Shown: positions 51,194-60,300, numbered from the stretch's first letter. The stretch is 64,000 nt of DNA from an uncultured Agathobacter sp. (GCA_945910395.1 CAMDYX010000004.1:1-64000); one strand, 5' to 3'. Program-made: numbers and translations. The notes: a model not told the origin generated them from the sequence alone.

Positions 51194-52042
51194 ATGGTAA
51201 AAAAATATACAATTCGAGATGGAATAGATGCAGTGATTAAATGGTTTATTTTGCTTGTGGCGGGTGTATTTACAGCGTTTCCGTTTGTCTGGATGATGGT
51301 AAGTGCACTAAAGACAAAGGCAGAAATCATGAATACAAATGCATTTTTGCCTGAGAAACCACAATGGGATAATTTTGCAACTATATTATTTGAATCTCCA
51401 ATTCCAAAATATATTGTAAACAGTCTGTGGATTTCTCTTGTGATTGTAGCAATTCAGTTGGTAACCGGCGCAATGCTTGCTTATGCAATTGTCTTTATGA
51501 AATTTCGGGGACAGCATCTCTTGTTTGGAATTATTATGGCAACATATATGCTTCCGGTAGCGGCTACTTACATTCCGAGCTATATCATTTTAGCCCACAG
51601 AGGCCTGCTAAATACATATACAGGACTAATTATTTCGAGTACTGTAAGCATATTCGGAATTTTTTTGTTAAGACAGGCGTTTATGCAGGTCCCGGATGGG
51701 ATGGTAGAAGCCGCAAAAATTGATGGGGCTTCCCATTTTCGTATACTTGGTCATGTGGTTTATCCAATGACAAAGTCATCATTTATTACATTTGGATTGA
51801 TGAGCTTCATATCAACATATAACAATTATATGTGGCCTTCCTTGATTACCAATGATTCGTCAAAATATATGGTATCGCAGGGCTTAAGAAGCTTCTTTAT
51901 AGAGGGTGGGGCCTACGGAACAGAATGGGCGCTTGTTATGGCCGCAAGTGCGGTAATTGTTCTGCCACTTTTAATATTGTTCGCTTTTGCGCAAAAATGG
52001 TTCATCAATGGAATCGGTGGAGACACCGGAATGAAAGGATAA
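51194..52042 (+). CDS. Sugar ABC transporter permease, MalG/UgpE type
   Basis: A 282-residue permease with six membrane segments and the EAA loop VEAAKIDGASHFRILGHVV (about 173-191). It forms the heterodimeric channel with the upstream permease. The substrate-binding lipoprotein follows after 17 bp. Confidence 0.92.
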   Translation: MVKKYTIRDGIDAVIKWFILLVAGVFTAFPFVWMMVSALKTKAEIMNTNAFLPEKPQWDNFATILFESPIPKYIVNSLWISLVIVAIQLVTGAMLAYAIVFMKFRGQHLLFGIIMATYMLPVAATYIPSYIILAHRGLLNTYTGLIISSTVSIFGIFLLRQAFMQVPDGMVEAAKIDGASHFRILGHVVYPMTKSSFITFGLMSFISTYNNYMWPSLITNDSSKYMVSQGLRSFFIEGGAYGTEWALVMAASAVIVLPLLILFAFAQKWFINGIGGDTGMKG

Positions 52043-52059
52043 AAGAGAGGAAAAGAAAG

Positions 52060-53415
52060 ATGAAAAAAAGATTTTTGAGTGTAATGATGGCAGGAACAAT
52101 GCTTGCTATGACAGTTGCCGGCTGTGGAAGTACAGAATCTGTTTCCACAAGTGGGAAAACTGTTTCCGAGGCTGGAGAGAATACCGGGGTAACAAATAGC
52201 ACCTCTTCTGAAAAGGTAGAGGTAGAGTTTTGGTATTCCGGCGGTAAAACCGCAGTAGGTGTTGTACAGGAAATCGTAGATTCCTACAATGCATCACAGG
52301 ATACTTATGTTGTAACAACGGTAACACAGGCAGACTACGGCGAAACCTACGAGAAGCTTCAGGCAGGAATTGCAGGAAATGCTGCACCGGACTTAGTGCT
52401 GTTAGATAAAGGTTCTGCAAGAAGCCTATCAGATAAAGGATTAGTTGCAGATCTCGCGGAGCGTATGAGTGCAGATAGTGAATTTGATGAGGCAGATTAT
52501 GTGAGTGCTTTTTTTGATCAGGTAAAGGATGGAAAAGGAAAAATTTTTGGTATCCCTGCTTATGGTACAACGCAGGTTCTTTACTACAATATAGCAGCAT
52601 TTAAAGAAGCGGGTGTTGATCCGCAGAGCATCAAAACCTGGCAGGACTTATCACAGGCCGCAGCAAAAATAAAGGCAGGTGGAACTTATACCTATGGCTG
52701 GGAACCGATGTGGGGACCTGACAATTTGGTGGATGCTGCATTCTCGAACGGGGGAACGATTTTTAGTGAAGACGGACAGACTGTAACAATCAATTCAGAG
52801 GAATGGGTTGAAGTGTGGGAGGCTTTCCGGACATGGATTCATGAGGATGAGACAATGGCAATCCATTCCGGTGGACAAGGCTGGGAATACTGGTATAATA
52901 CCATTGATGATGTACTTTTAGATGTTGCCGGCGGATATACAGGCTCTTCAGGAGACCAGGCCGATTTGGATTTTTCGATTGTAGGAGCTATCGAACAGCC
53001 TGCATGGGATGAGAGCACCTCTTCGAAACCGATGGCAGTAGCACTTACCATGAGCGTTGTGGCAAGCTCATCCGAGGAAGAACAGGCCGGAGCGTATGAT
53101 TTTATGAAGTATTTTACGAATGTAGAAAATCAGGCAAAGTGGTCCATGGCAACAGGGTATGTACCGGTTAATTTAAATGTAATGGAGGATGCTGCTTATC
53201 AGGCATATACTGCAGAAAATCCACAGGCCCTTGTACCATTTAATCAGGCATCCCATGGCTCTGTATACCCATTCGATCCAACAAGTGGAGCAATTTATGA
53301 TGCACTGTCCATTGCTGCAGACAAGGTGGAGATTGATGGAATTTCTGCCCAGGAAGCTTTGGATGAGGCACAGAGAGCTGCCCAGGCAGCTCTGGATGAG
53401 GCTTTAGGAAACTAA
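52060..53415 (+). CDS. ABC transporter substrate-binding lipoprotein, UgpB/MalE class
   Basis: A 451-residue extracellular solute-binding protein (family 1). The signal peptide ends in the lipobox VAGC (Cys about residue 23), followed by a Ser/Thr-rich linker and EFWYSGGKTAVGVVQEIVDSYN. The frame is open upstream, but ATG 52060 is the natural start (MKKRFLSV, AGGAAAAGAAAG before it). Co-encoded PHP and HAD phosphatase genes suggest that the ligand may carry a phosphate ester, as in UgpB-type glycerophosphodiester transport. This is inference only. Confidence 0.9.
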   Translation: MKKRFLSVMMAGTMLAMTVAGCGSTESVSTSGKTVSEAGENTGVTNSTSSEKVEVEFWYSGGKTAVGVVQEIVDSYNASQDTYVVTTVTQADYGETYEKLQAGIAGNAAPDLVLLDKGSARSLSDKGLVADLAERMSADSEFDEADYVSAFFDQVKDGKGKIFGIPAYGTTQVLYYNIAAFKEAGVDPQSIKTWQDLSQAAAKIKAGGTYTYGWEPMWGPDNLVDAAFSNGGTIFSEDGQTVTINSEEWVEVWEAFRTWIHEDETMAIHSGGQGWEYWYNTIDDVLLDVAGGYTGSSGDQADLDFSIVGAIEQPAWDESTSSKPMAVALTMSVVASSSEEEQAGAYDFMKYFTNVENQAKWSMATGYVPVNLNVMEDAAYQAYTAENPQALVPFNQASHGSVYPFDPTSGAIYDALSIAADKVEIDGISAQEALDEAQRAAQAALDEALGN

Positions 53416-53416
53416 T

Positions 53417-54916
53417 ATGGAATGCGTACTTGGTTTTTCTATCAGCAAGCACGAAAAAAAGGTTCAGACGGCAACTTTTGAGGTGCCGTCTTCCTGTTTG
53501 GCAATCTGTTTTTTACATGATATACCGGATCAGCTTGCGCTTTTAGTAAATATAATCGTAGAAGACCCCGGTGGGAAAATCCGATTTCAAAAGCAGCTGG
53601 GATATAGTGAGAGAGTAATCGGATTGGGAAAAACTTATTTGGATACTACTATCGGAGGAATTCCGGGAGCGATAGAAGCCGGAACCTGGACAGTAAAAGT
53701 TATTTTAGCTTTGGAGTATGTGCAAAAATATTTCGCCGACGGAAAAACAAGTTTTACCATAACGGTAACGGACGAAAAAAAGCCGCTTAGGGAACATTTA
53801 GGCGAGGAAATCTGGGTGGACCAAAGCTTCCGGTATTCCGGGTACAATCCGGAAAAAAATTTCAGCCAGGAGAAAAGATGGTACAAGGGGGATTTTCATA
53901 CCCATACAAGACTATCGGATAGAAAAGAGACTCCGGAGCGTGTCATGGAAAAAGCACACTTTATGAATTTGGATTTTTATACTGCAACGGAGCATAACGT
54001 GATGCATACCGGTTGGCCGAAAACCGATGTATTGGTTTTGCCGGGGGTCGAAATTACAACATCTATTGGACATGCAAATTTATTCGGACTACAGGAACGA
54101 CCGGATTTTTTGGATGAGGTTTTGGAAAATGACGATAAAGAATTGCTAAGGGAAATATGGAATAAGATTGCAATTTGGTGCAGGAACCGGAAGGTTCTGT
54201 TTAGTATCAATCATCCGTTTTTGTATTTGTGGAAATGGGAATATTCGGATATTCCGTTGGAGTATATATCCTGCCTTGAAATCGTCAATGATCCAACCTA
54301 TGCTGCGGTAAAGGAGGCCCATGCAAGCGAAGCGAATATGCTTGCAATTCGTATGGCGGATGTTTTATGGGCAGATGGATACCGTATTTGCGCCATTGGA
54401 GGAAGCGATTCGCACAATCGACTGGATGAGTTTTATGAGGGTGCAGTCGAAAACTCCATTGCAGGAGATCCAGCAACCTGGTTTTACATGGAAAAGCTAT
54501 GTGCATCCGAGGTATACAAAGAACTGAAAAACTGTTCTGCATGTGTGACCAGATATGTGGAAGAATTGAAAATGGTGCTTTATGCAAATGGAGAAAAAAT
54601 TCCGCTTGGCGCTAAGCTGCCTGACTGCACAACCAGTCTTGAATGGGAGATCTCCATAAAAAGCAAAGAACATTTTCCGAAATTATTCGTGCTCATAAAT
54701 GGGCGGAAGCAGGAATTATTACTAAAGAGCAATGATGGGCAAAACTATATTGGAAGCGGGGCATTGGAAATTCCGAAGGAGGATTATTGCTGGATTCGGT
54801 TTGGAGCAGAATCCGTCCGGAAAGAATTTATGATGTATGCAAATCCGGTTACCAGAGGAAAAACGATGCATAAATTGCATACATTTGAGGATGTAAAGGC
54901 TGTATTGGAAATATGA
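53417..54916 (+). CDS. PHP-domain metallohydrolase, CehA/McbA family
   Basis: A 499-residue protein. Residues about 1-150 form a beta-rich domain, then a PHP domain begins with WYKGDFHTHTRLSD (about 155-168), ATEHN (about 189-193), GVEITT (about 209-214) and INHPF, and closes with GGSDSH (about 330-335), all metal-ligand motifs. A second beta-rich domain ends the protein. PHP enzymes of this type hydrolyse phosphoesters. The start lies 1 bp after the binding-protein stop, and the end overlaps the HAD gene by 4 bp, so it is translationally coupled to transport. Confidence 0.87.
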   Translation: MECVLGFSISKHEKKVQTATFEVPSSCLAICFLHDIPDQLALLVNIIVEDPGGKIRFQKQLGYSERVIGLGKTYLDTTIGGIPGAIEAGTWTVKVILALEYVQKYFADGKTSFTITVTDEKKPLREHLGEEIWVDQSFRYSGYNPEKNFSQEKRWYKGDFHTHTRLSDRKETPERVMEKAHFMNLDFYTATEHNVMHTGWPKTDVLVLPGVEITTSIGHANLFGLQERPDFLDEVLENDDKELLREIWNKIAIWCRNRKVLFSINHPFLYLWKWEYSDIPLEYISCLEIVNDPTYAAVKEAHASEANMLAIRMADVLWADGYRICAIGGSDSHNRLDEFYEGAVENSIAGDPATWFYMEKLCASEVYKELKNCSACVTRYVEELKMVLYANGEKIPLGAKLPDCTTSLEWEISIKSKEHFPKLFVLINGRKQELLLKSNDGQNYIGSGALEIPKEDYCWIRFGAESVRKEFMMYANPVTRGKTMHKLHTFEDVKAVLEI

Positions 54917-55665
54917 AGATAGCGGGAATTTTATTTGATAAGGATGGGACCCTGATTGATTTTTACAAGGTCTGGCAGGCTGCAACAGAACCGGTAATAG
55001 AACGTATTTTTCAGACATATAAAATCGAAAGCTCCCACGAGAACCGAAAAGCGGTCTTAACGGGACTGGGAATAGAAGACGGAAAGATTGACCCAAACGG
55101 AGCACTGGCATGGAAAACCTATCCGATGATTGCGGAAGATCTGACACCTATTTTGCAGAAACTGGTGCATCATGCCGTAATTTGCAAAGAAGAGCTTATT
55201 GTGCAGCTAAGTACCTGTTATGAAGAAGAAACCAGTAAGAATTGCGATCCAACGGCAAGCATTACGGATCTTTTGAAGCTGATGAGAACCTTGGCAGAGA
55301 AAAAAATCAGGATTGGTATTGCAACAACAGATACCTATAATGCAACCATAAGGTGTTTGAAAGGTTTAAAAATACTGGAGTATTTCTCCTTTTTTTCTAT
55401 GGATCAGATGCCGGTTCCGATGCCGGTGAAACCGGATGGGACAATCCTTAGGCTGGCCGCAGAGTATTGGAAGGTTAAACCACAGGAGATCCTGGTTGTC
55501 GGTGACACACCAAATGATATGCGATTTGCCCATAATGGTGGTGCAATTGCAGTAGGCGTGCTTAGCGGAACTGGAAAGGAGCAGGATTTGCTTCCGGTTG
55601 CGGATCATATCATTGAATCGGTGGATGCCCTGCCACAGCTGATAGAAGAATTGGAGAACTGTTAA
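54913..55665 (+). CDS. HAD-family phosphatase, phosphoglycolate phosphatase-like
   Basis: A 250-residue HAD hydrolase. Motif I is FDKDGTLID (D9 nucleophile, D11), motif II lies in GIATTDT (about 136-142), and motifs III-IV are KPDGTI and VVGDTPNDMRFAHNGG (about 196-211). A helical cap lies between residues 17 and 110, the subclass I type seen in Gph. It probably removes phosphate from a small sugar phosphate released by the PHP enzyme. ATGA overlap with the upstream gene. Confidence 0.88.
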   Translation: MKIAGILFDKDGTLIDFYKVWQAATEPVIERIFQTYKIESSHENRKAVLTGLGIEDGKIDPNGALAWKTYPMIAEDLTPILQKLVHHAVICKEELIVQLSTCYEEETSKNCDPTASITDLLKLMRTLAEKKIRIGIATTDTYNATIRCLKGLKILEYFSFFSMDQMPVPMPVKPDGTILRLAAEYWKVKPQEILVVGDTPNDMRFAHNGGAIAVGVLSGTGKEQDLLPVADHIIESVDALPQLIEELENC

Positions 55666-55667
55666 GT

Positions 55668-55988
55668 ATGGGATATGTGTTACTGGCTGTCGCAATTCTT
55701 TCTGAGATTGTCGGAACAGCCTATTTGAAGCAGACAGAAGGATTTACAAAACTTATTCCTTCTATGATCTGTATTTTGGCATATGGAGTGTGCCACTATT
55801 CCTTCGCAAAATGCTTACTACGAGTCAATTTGAGTGTAGGTTATGCCATTTGGTGTGGAATCGGTTTGGTAATTACCACATTAATATCTGTTTTAGTGTA
55901 CAAGGAAAAAATCTCAATACCGGGAATCCTTGGCGTAGGGCTCATCCTGATTGGATGCGTACTGGTAAATGGATTTGGAAGTAAATAG
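55668..55988 (+). CDS. Small multidrug resistance (SMR) family exporter
   Basis: A 106-residue protein with four membrane segments, typical SMR length. The essential glutamate is E13 in the first segment (AILSEIVGTAYLK). SMR proteins exchange protons for cationic compounds or guanidinium; the subtype cannot be fixed by eye. It follows the HAD gene by 2 bp and ends the operon before a terminator. Confidence 0.92.
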   Translation: MGYVLLAVAILSEIVGTAYLKQTEGFTKLIPSMICILAYGVCHYSFAKCLLRVNLSVGYAIWCGIGLVITTLISVLVYKEKISIPGILGVGLILIGCVLVNGFGSK

Positions 55989-56000
55989 TAGTTAAAGATT

Positions 56001-56025
56001 GCGCAGTGTAATACTGCGCTTTTTT
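56001..56025 (+). terminator. Intrinsic terminator of the ABC-PHP-HAD-SMR operon
   Basis: GCGCAGT and ACTGCGC form a perfect 7-bp stem around GTAAT, followed by six T. Confidence 0.9.
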
Positions 56026-56076
56026 CTTACACAAATTTTACATAGATTTTATATTTCTACGATATTAGATTTTACA
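56026..56076 (+). promoter_or_regulatory. PhoP box cluster upstream of the alarmone/Na-Pi operon
   Basis: Direct repeats CTTACA (56026), TTTACA (56037) and TTTATA (56048) are spaced by exactly 11 bp, with another TTTACA at 56071. Gram-positive PhoP sites are TT(A/T/C)ACA repeats with this period. Phosphate-starvation control of the genes from 56152 is therefore predicted. Confidence 0.65.
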
Positions 56077-56151
56077 GGACAAGAATAACATAAAACTTGA
56101 GAACATATACACGTTTTTCCGAAATGGGAGTTACGAAAGAAGGGGAAAAGT

Positions 56152-56382
56152 ATGACAGTTATATGGAATTATGTAAATAAAAAATTGGTACGTGATCATG
56201 CGAAGATTAGCTGCTTCCTTATAGCAAACGTTATGTTCTGGGGAATGATCGGATTTCTGCTGTGGAGTGTGATACAGCTTTTCGCACTTAAGACAATTGA
56301 CTATGCACTCTGCTTTATCGGTTATCCGGCATTCTTTATAGGAATCGTTGGAGGAACGCTGTTTTTATGGAAGAAATACTAG
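56152..56382 (+). CDS. Small membrane protein with two hydrophobic segments
   Basis: A 76-residue protein with a basic N-terminus (YVNKKLVRDHAKIS) and two membrane segments (about 20-43 and 52-71), ending LFLWKKY. No family recognised. It overlaps the alarmone synthetase gene by 16 bp, so the two are co-translated. It may tether or regulate that enzyme; this is speculation from the overlap. Confidence 0.7.
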   Translation: MTVIWNYVNKKLVRDHAKISCFLIANVMFWGMIGFLLWSVIQLFALKTIDYALCFIGYPAFFIGIVGGTLFLWKKY

Positions 56383-56984
56383 AGAAAACAAAAGACTACT
56401 GGAACGAAGAAAATACAAAAAAGTATGAGGGTGCGATGCAGCTTCTGACTTCGAAAATCAAGGAGTTCGATGCTTCTTATTATGAAGAAACCGGGCATCA
56501 TTTCATCCGTTTCATTGAAAAACGCTTAAAGAGTCCGGAAAGCATAGCAAACAAACTAAAGCGCAAAGGGAAAAAAGCGGAAGGGTTGCAGATTGAAGAG
56601 CTGATCAGTGATCTGGCAGGGGTGCGTATCATCTGCTTTGATACCAGCCAGATTTATAAAGTGGCCCGGATGATCGGAGAATGCGGAGAATTTGAAATCC
56701 TGAAAGTAAAAGACTATATCTTTAGACCGAAAGATAATGGCTATCAGAGCTACCACATCATTTTGAACATTCATTCTGTAAAGGTGGAACTTCAGATTCG
56801 TACCATACTGATGGATGCGTGGTCATCCTTAGATTCCATTCTTATCTATAAGAAATCCACTCCTATTTCCGAACAACTAAAGAAAGACATTATTCGTTTT
56901 TCAAAATGGAGCAGAAAAATGGACAAAATGGTTCAAAGGATGATGTCAAGAAAGGTGGACACGAATGCAAAACAGAAGAAGTAA
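56367..56984 (+). CDS. Small alarmone synthetase-like (RelA/SpoT domain) protein
   Basis: A 205-residue protein with a (p)ppGpp synthetase domain and no hydrolase or regulatory domains. Key residues are kept: RLKSPESIANKL (53-64), D82 in DLAGVRI, FRPKDNGYQSYH (119-130) and E141 in VELQIRT. The usual LEH after the catalytic Glu helix is LDS here, so activity may be altered. It makes ppGpp from GTP and ATP if active. Placed after PhoP-like boxes and before phosphate-uptake genes. Confidence 0.85.
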   Translation: MEEILEKTKDYWNEENTKKYEGAMQLLTSKIKEFDASYYEETGHHFIRFIEKRLKSPESIANKLKRKGKKAEGLQIEELISDLAGVRIICFDTSQIYKVARMIGECGEFEILKVKDYIFRPKDNGYQSYHIILNIHSVKVELQIRTILMDAWSSLDSILIYKKSTPISEQLKKDIIRFSKWSRKMDKMVQRMMSRKVDTNAKQKK

Positions 56985-57453
56985 GAAACTACCAATCATA
57001 TGGTTGCTGCTGGCAGCAGTTTTAGGCGTATTCTGCGGTTGCAGTGCAGATGCAAAGGAAGACAGAAACAGTATGGATTTGAATGTACTGGGAAAAATCA
57101 TGGTCTGCATGAGAGAGGAAGGGTCCGGAACAAAGGATGTCTTTTCAGAGAATATCTCGGAAAGTGCCAGCCTGGAGCAGGTTTCCTATATTGCAGAGGG
57201 AAATGATGAAGTAATTGCCTATGTGCAAAACTACCCGGGAGCAATCGGCTACGTATCCAAGGGAAAGGCCGTTGCTGCAAAAGGCGTTTCCCTGGTGGAA
57301 ACAGATGAGAAAATAGCACGGCCATTCTATCTTGTACATATGGGAGAGCAGAACGATCTGGAAAGAGATTTTATGAGAATGACGATGGAAGATATCGGGA
57401 AAATATATGATGGGACCTATACTGCGTGGAGTAATTTGAAGGAGGAAAAGTAG
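56965..57453 (+). CDS. Half-sized PstS-like phosphate-binding lipoprotein
   Basis: A 162-residue exported lipoprotein (signal peptide, FCGC with C26 as likely lipid site). The mature part matches only the second lobe region of PstS: REEGSGTKDVF (50-60) and YPGAIGYVSKGK (90-101), the same motifs as RESGSGTRDAF and TPGAIGYVS in the full PstS of this window. The first lobe, with the other half of the phosphate site, is absent. It overlaps the synthetase gene by 20 bp and precedes the Na/Pi cotransporter gene by 1 bp. It may pass phosphate to that carrier or act as a sensor. Confidence 0.8.
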   Translation: MQNRRSKKLPIIWLLLAAVLGVFCGCSADAKEDRNSMDLNVLGKIMVCMREEGSGTKDVFSENISESASLEQVSYIAEGNDEVIAYVQNYPGAIGYVSKGKAVAAKGVSLVETDEKIARPFYLVHMGEQNDLERDFMRMTMEDIGKIYDGTYTAWSNLKEEK

Positions 57454-57454
57454 G

Positions 57455-59143
57455 ATGAACGAAACACTAAAGATATTGTTTGGCCTTTTCGGAGGACTGG
57501 CAATTTTTATCTTTGGAATGAATATGATGAGCGAATGTCTGCAAAAGGCAGCGGGAGAGAAGATGAAAAAGATTCTTGGTCTCCTTACCAAAAATCCGCT
57601 GCTGGGTGTTCTTGCAGGGGCTCTTACCACGGCAGTATTGCAGAGCAGTAGTGCGACAACGGTAATGGCGATCGGTTTCGTAAGTGCAGGGCTTATGACC
57701 TTGCCACAGGCAATTTCCATTATTCTTGGCGCAAACATCGGAACCACAATGACCGCACAGATCATTGCGTTTAAAATCAGTGATTACATTTATCTGTTTA
57801 TTGCAGTGGGCTTTATCATTTCTTTTGTCTGTAAAAAGGAAAAAATAAAAAATATTGGTCAGACGATTTTTGCCTTTGGACTGTTGTTTGAAGGAATTGA
57901 GACTATGGGGGGTGTGATGAAACCCTTGGCGGGAAGCCCCTTCTTTACGGATTTGATCGAGAAAGTGGCAGGAATACCAATTCTTGGTATTTTTGTGGGA
58001 ACATTGATGACCTTGGTAGTGCAGAGCAGTAGTGCAACAATTGCTGTTCTTCAGAATTTTGCTGCACAGCCATGTGCAGATGGGGTTACGAGCATTATCG
58101 GACTGGCCGGAGCAATTCCGATTCTGCTGGGAGATAATATCGGTACCACAATCACTGCACTTTTGGCATCGGTGGGACAGAGCAAGGATGCAAAGCGGAC
58201 AGCAGTTGCCCACAGCATTTTTAACATATCCGGAGCATTTTTGTTTGTATGGTTCGTAAAACCTTATGCAGCTCTAATTCAATACATTTCTCCAAAGGGA
58301 AATGAGGTGGATGTGATTTCCAGACAAATCGCAAATGCACATACAGGATTTAATCTGGTCATGACGCTTATCTGGCTTCCGCTGATTGGTCTCTTGGTCA
58401 AGATTGTAATGATCATCATTCCAAAAAAGGATGGCGATTCTGTGGTGCCTGTGGCAGCTACCGCTTATCTGGATGACAAGCTGGCCTCCCAGCCTACCGT
58501 GGCTCTTCATCTGGTTACAAAGGAAGTCATTCACTGCGGAAAGCTGGTGGAGGATATTCTGTTAAAGATCAGAGAGGTATCGGACAAGAACGAAGAAAAG
58601 CTTTCCAATGATATTATACAATCGGTGGAACAGGAGCATGCCATCTATGAAAAAATAAATGACTACATTGCGAAAGTATTTGCGGAGGGAGTTGTAACGG
58701 AGGAACAGGTAAGTGCGTCCACAAGGCTTATGAATATTCTCTGTGATATTGACCGAATTGCCAATTGGAGTAAAGACATTACACAGCTTTTGATGGGAAA
58801 AAGCGGGAAAAAGAGTAAGCTTTCCAAGGAGGCAAAAAAGGATATCCGAAAAGCGGTGCGCCTTATTCTGGAAATGTATGCATATGCATTACATGTGCTG
58901 GTAAATGAAGATGAAACAGGAAAGAAGAATATCCAGAAAAAGAAGGAAGAGGTACTGCTTTTAGAGGAGAAAATGAGAAAAGCACATATGGAGCGTGTGG
59001 GACAGAATAAGTGCAGTGTGAAGATGACGGCGATGTATAACGGAATTCTTCAGGACATCGACAGGATGGGAAACAGCTGTGTGAACTTGGTAGATATGGC
59101 ATTGGAAAATCCAGGCATGGAGCTTCTGATTGAAGAGGTATAA
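57455..59143 (+). CDS. Na/Pi cotransporter with C-terminal PhoU domain
   Basis: A 562-residue NptA-type protein. The membrane part (about 1-330) has the duplicated QSSSATT/QSSSATI motifs that form the phosphate and sodium site (about 67 and 190). The cytoplasmic end (about 345-562) is a PhoU-like helical bundle. It imports or exports phosphate coupled to sodium. The gene lies between the PstS-like lipoprotein and the ppk1 remnant, inside the predicted Pho operon. Confidence 0.92.
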   Translation: MNETLKILFGLFGGLAIFIFGMNMMSECLQKAAGEKMKKILGLLTKNPLLGVLAGALTTAVLQSSSATTVMAIGFVSAGLMTLPQAISIILGANIGTTMTAQIIAFKISDYIYLFIAVGFIISFVCKKEKIKNIGQTIFAFGLLFEGIETMGGVMKPLAGSPFFTDLIEKVAGIPILGIFVGTLMTLVVQSSSATIAVLQNFAAQPCADGVTSIIGLAGAIPILLGDNIGTTITALLASVGQSKDAKRTAVAHSIFNISGAFLFVWFVKPYAALIQYISPKGNEVDVISRQIANAHTGFNLVMTLIWLPLIGLLVKIVMIIIPKKDGDSVVPVAATAYLDDKLASQPTVALHLVTKEVIHCGKLVEDILLKIREVSDKNEEKLSNDIIQSVEQEHAIYEKINDYIAKVFAEGVVTEEQVSASTRLMNILCDIDRIANWSKDITQLLMGKSGKKSKLSKEAKKDIRKAVRLILEMYAYALHVLVNEDETGKKNIQKKKEEVLLLEEKMRKAHMERVGQNKCSVKMTAMYNGILQDIDRMGNSCVNLVDMALENPGMELLIEEV

Positions 59144-59147
59144 GAGG

Positions 59148-59559
59148 ATGAAAAAAGAGGATATGAATTGTTATACAAATAGGGAATTGTCATGGCTTTC
59201 TTTCAATGAAAGAGTTTTAAATGAGGCTGGAAATCCAAAGGTTCCACTGGCAGAGCGGCTTACCTTTGCCTCCATTTACCAGACAAATCTGGATGAGTTT
59301 TTTATGGTCCGTGTAGGAACACTGATGAGCCAGATGAATTCAAAGGAAAAAATCTATGAAAATAAGACGGGGATGAGCAGTGAAGAGCAGGTTGCAGCAA
59401 TCTTAAAAAGAACCCGGGAGCTGGAGAAGAAAAAGGCTCATACCTACGAGCAGCTGATGGGAGAATTACGGAATTGTGGAGATGAGAGAGCTGCTGCTTA
59501 GCGTCTTGGAGCAATATGTTCCGGAGGATACGGAAAATAAAGGAAACGAGAATGAATGA
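59148..59559 (+). pseudogene. ppk1: Remnant of polyphosphate kinase gene ppk1
   Basis: The first 110 or so codons match the N-terminal domain of PPK1 ([20 protein letters not shown], then [14 protein letters not shown]). The frame ends at 59501, whereas PPK1 is about 700 residues, and the catalytic histidines are absent. A second frame runs 59476-59559 ([20 protein letters not shown]...) and overlaps the next gene's start in the ATGA manner, as an original 3' end would. A deletion that joined the two ends out of frame near 59480 explains this best. It cannot make polyphosphate. Confidence 0.75.
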
Positions 59560-60235
59560 AGCGAGAATAAATGAAGCGATGAAATATGAAGATATTGTAA
59601 AGAATAAGGAAATCTGTGCACTTTTAAAGAAAGGAAATGAGAATCTGGGGGTACTGGGATATACCGACCATTCGAAGGCGCACTGCAAGCTGGTGGCGGA
59701 GCATGCCGCATATATTCTTGAAACACTTGGCTATTCGGCCCGTGAGGTTGAGCTTGCAAGAATAGCAGGATTTATGCATGATATCGGAAATGCCATCAAT
59801 CGTACCAGACACGCGGAGTACGGAGCACTTCTTGCCAACGATATTTTAAAGGAGACCGGCATGGAGCGGGAGGACCGGCTTGCTGTTGTATCAGCTATCG
59901 GGAATCATGATGAGTCAACCGGAGGGGCGTTAGATGTCATCTCTGCGGCTCTTATTATTGCGGACAAAACGGATGTGCGCCGGAATCGTGTCAGAACCAA
60001 GGAACAGGCCAACTTTGATATTCATGACCGGGTAAATTACGCGGTTACCGGTGCAAAGCTAAAGGTGAATGTAGAAAAGAAAACAATTTCCCTCAATTTG
60101 CAGATTGATGAAAAAATCTGTACCATGTACGAGTATTTTGAAATTTTTCTTGGACGGATGATGATGTGCCGACAGGCGGCAGAAATGCTTGGAACAAAAT
60201 TTAAGCTGACGGCTAACGGAAGTAAGGTACTTTAA
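59552..60235 (+). CDS. HD-domain phosphohydrolase
   Basis: A 227-residue HD superfamily protein. Metal-binding residues lie in HSKAHCKLVAEHA (about 42-54), FMHDIGNAINRTRHAEYG (about 72-89), GNHDES and IADKTDVRR. A C-terminal alpha/beta part follows. Likely a nucleotide or phosphate ester hydrolase; in this neighbourhood breakdown of an alarmone-like nucleotide is conceivable. ATG 59552 has AAAGGA in front and overlaps the remnant frame of ppk1. Confidence 0.85.
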   Translation: MNEARINEAMKYEDIVKNKEICALLKKGNENLGVLGYTDHSKAHCKLVAEHAAYILETLGYSAREVELARIAGFMHDIGNAINRTRHAEYGALLANDILKETGMEREDRLAVVSAIGNHDESTGGALDVISAALIIADKTDVRRNRVRTKEQANFDIHDRVNYAVTGAKLKVNVEKKTISLNLQIDEKICTMYEYFEIFLGRMMMCRQAAEMLGTKFKLTANGSKVL

Positions 60236-60238
60236 ATC

Positions 60239-60290
60239 TTTACACTTCTTTACAATTCTATTACGAAGGCTTGATAGCAGATTTTACAAT
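60239..60290 (+). promoter_or_regulatory. PhoP boxes and promoter of pstS
   Basis: TTTACA at 60239 and 60249 and a related TTACGA at 60261 form direct repeats of 10-12 bp period. TACAAT at 60285-60290, 18 bp after TTACGA, is a good -10. This is the layout of a PhoP-activated promoter. Confidence 0.7.
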
Positions 60291-60300
60291 CGCCTTTTAG

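Noticed and set aside
51925..52059. Longer start for the substrate-binding lipoprotein
   Set aside because: It would place 45 residues before a normal signal peptide and overlap the permease gene; ATG 52060 gives a standard lipoprotein signal.
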